From NCBI GenBank assembly GCA_009783865.1, contig WRCR01000269.1:1-5870 (forward strand): 5,870 nt of DNA. Direction: 5' to 3'. This document shows positions 5,200 to 5,870 of the stretch, one piece after another. The translations under genes were made by a program, and so were the position numbers. The notes below the pieces were generated by a model, which ran no database searches, was not told where the DNA came from, and saw nothing but the letters and a program-made list of their open reading frames with translations. Positions within the stretch are counted from its first letter, which is position 1, and each line of letters opens with the position of its first letter. The stretch comes from Planctomycetaceae bacterium (GTDB lineage: Bacteria; Planctomycetota; Planctomycetia; Pirellulales; Thermoguttaceae).

Positions 5200-5870
5200 A
5201 TGACTAAACTCATTCTCGTCGGCGGTTTTTTAGGAAGCGGTAAAACAACCCTGCTTACTGAAGCAGCGAAACTGTTATCTGCGGAAGGCAAAGCAGTCGG
5301 ACTTATCACCAACGACCAAGCACCGGACTTGGTGGACACACGTCTGTTGAGCCGCGTCGGTAAAGGTGTCGCCGAAGTTTCGGGAAGTTGCTTCTGCTGC
5401 AATTTCAACGGCTTTGTCGAAGCAGTTAAATCATTAATCGCACAGGGAGCGGAAACAATCATTGCCGAGCCGGTCGGCAGTTGCACCGACCTTTCCGCAA
5501 CGATTATGAATCCCCTAAAGAAGTTTCATCCCGAATGGAGTATTGCACCGCTGACGGTTTTAGTTGCCCCGAACCGTTTTTTGGAAATACTCGGAAAAAC
5601 GCCCAGCCAAGTTGAACCCGATGCTATTTACATTATGAAACTTCAGATGGACGAGGCGGATTTGATTCTCGTCAATAAGACGGACTCTCTTTCCGAAGAA
5701 AAACGCTCGGAAATCAAAACGTTGCTTTCAGAAAACTTTTCCAGTAAGCCGACCGGTTTAATTTCCGCCAAGACCGGTGAGGGCGTTGTACAATGGCTTG
5801 CAGAAATTCAAGCAGCACCGCCGCCGCAAGCCGGTGCATCTATCGTCCCAGTTGATTACGACCGCTATGC
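5200..5870 (+). CDS. CobW/COG0523 (P47K-type) GTP-binding protein, N-terminal part (3' end outside window)
   Basis: 223 complete codons from ATG 5200 are visible; the C-terminal domain is cut off. This is a SIMIBI-class P-loop GTPase. The Walker A motif is GFLGSGKT (9-16). The family cysteine motif is CFCC at 64-67, with serine in place of the glycine of GCxCC. The switch II-like block EPVGSCTDL is at 90-98, and the guanine-specificity motif NKTD is at 159-162. COG0523 proteins use GTP hydrolysis to deliver metals (Zn, Co, Fe) to client enzymes; P47K relatives activate nitrile hydratase, and the name CobW comes from cobalamin synthesis. The 'GLITNDQAPDLVDT' and 'EPVGSCTDLSAT' blocks look like a distinct branch whose client I do not know. 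No histidine-rich loop is seen in the visible part. The start precedes the P-loop strand directly (MTKLILVGG), as expected; no Shine-Dalgarno sequence is present. An inverted repeat over its promoter suggests regulated expression. Confidence 0.9.
   Translation, partial: MTKLILVGGFLGSGKTTLLTEAAKLLSAEGKAVGLITNDQAPDLVDTRLLSRVGKGVAEVSGSCFCCNFNGFVEAVKSLIAQGAETIIAEPVGSCTDLSATIMNPLKKFHPEWSIAPLTVLVAPNRFLEILGKTPSQVEPDAIYIMKLQMDEADLILVNKTDSLSEEKRSEIKTLLSENFSSKPTGLISAKTGEGVVQWLAEIQAAPPPQAGASIVPVDYDRY

Overview
The window looks like chromosomal DNA from a diderm (Gram-negative-type) bacterium with a moderate GC content. It carries five protein genes, two of them cut by the window edges. A planctomycete-like host, perhaps a gut lineage, is my best guess. 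This rests on four things: a surface autotransporter barrel beside a lone PilO-like inner-membrane protein, a P47K/CobW-type GTPase of the 'ITNDQ...EPVGSCTDL' kind, compact non-operonic gene order, and no clear Shine-Dalgarno sequence at any of the four visible starts. The phylum assignment is inference only.

Layout: (1) 1-1302, plus strand, the C-terminal part of an autotransporter with its outer-membrane beta-barrel; the passenger lies upstream of the window. (2) 1286-2209, minus strand, a single-pass inner-membrane protein with a PilO-like periplasmic domain and a PilP/GspC-like C-terminal strand-rich segment. It converges on the autotransporter gene, and the two coding ends overlap by 17 bp. 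(3) 2210-2315, a short divergent promoter region with a good sigma-70-type promoter in each direction. (4) 2316-3599, plus strand, tyrosyl-tRNA synthetase (tyrS), complete. (5) 3600-3688, a convergent gap with a small GNRA-capped hairpin. (6) 3689-4915, minus strand, a complete HI0933/BaiN/YhiN-family flavoprotein. (7) 4916-5199, a 284-bp divergent gap, the most structured non-coding stretch here. It holds a GCAAAG-repeat element, imperfect direct repeats, a ladder of evenly spaced small inverted repeats, and a promoter overlapped by a long inverted repeat. (8) 5200 to the end, plus strand, the N-terminal 223 codons of a CobW/COG0523 (P47K) GTPase.

The genes do not form one pathway. tyrS is translation housekeeping; the barrel and the PilO-like protein are envelope components; the flavoprotein and the GTPase are conserved single genes with poorly defined substrates. 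No RNA gene, insertion sequence, integrase or CRISPR array is visible. I see no clear new multi-gene system. The best leads are the structured region upstream of the GTPase gene and the PilO/PilP-like composite protein standing apart from any pilus or secretion operon.
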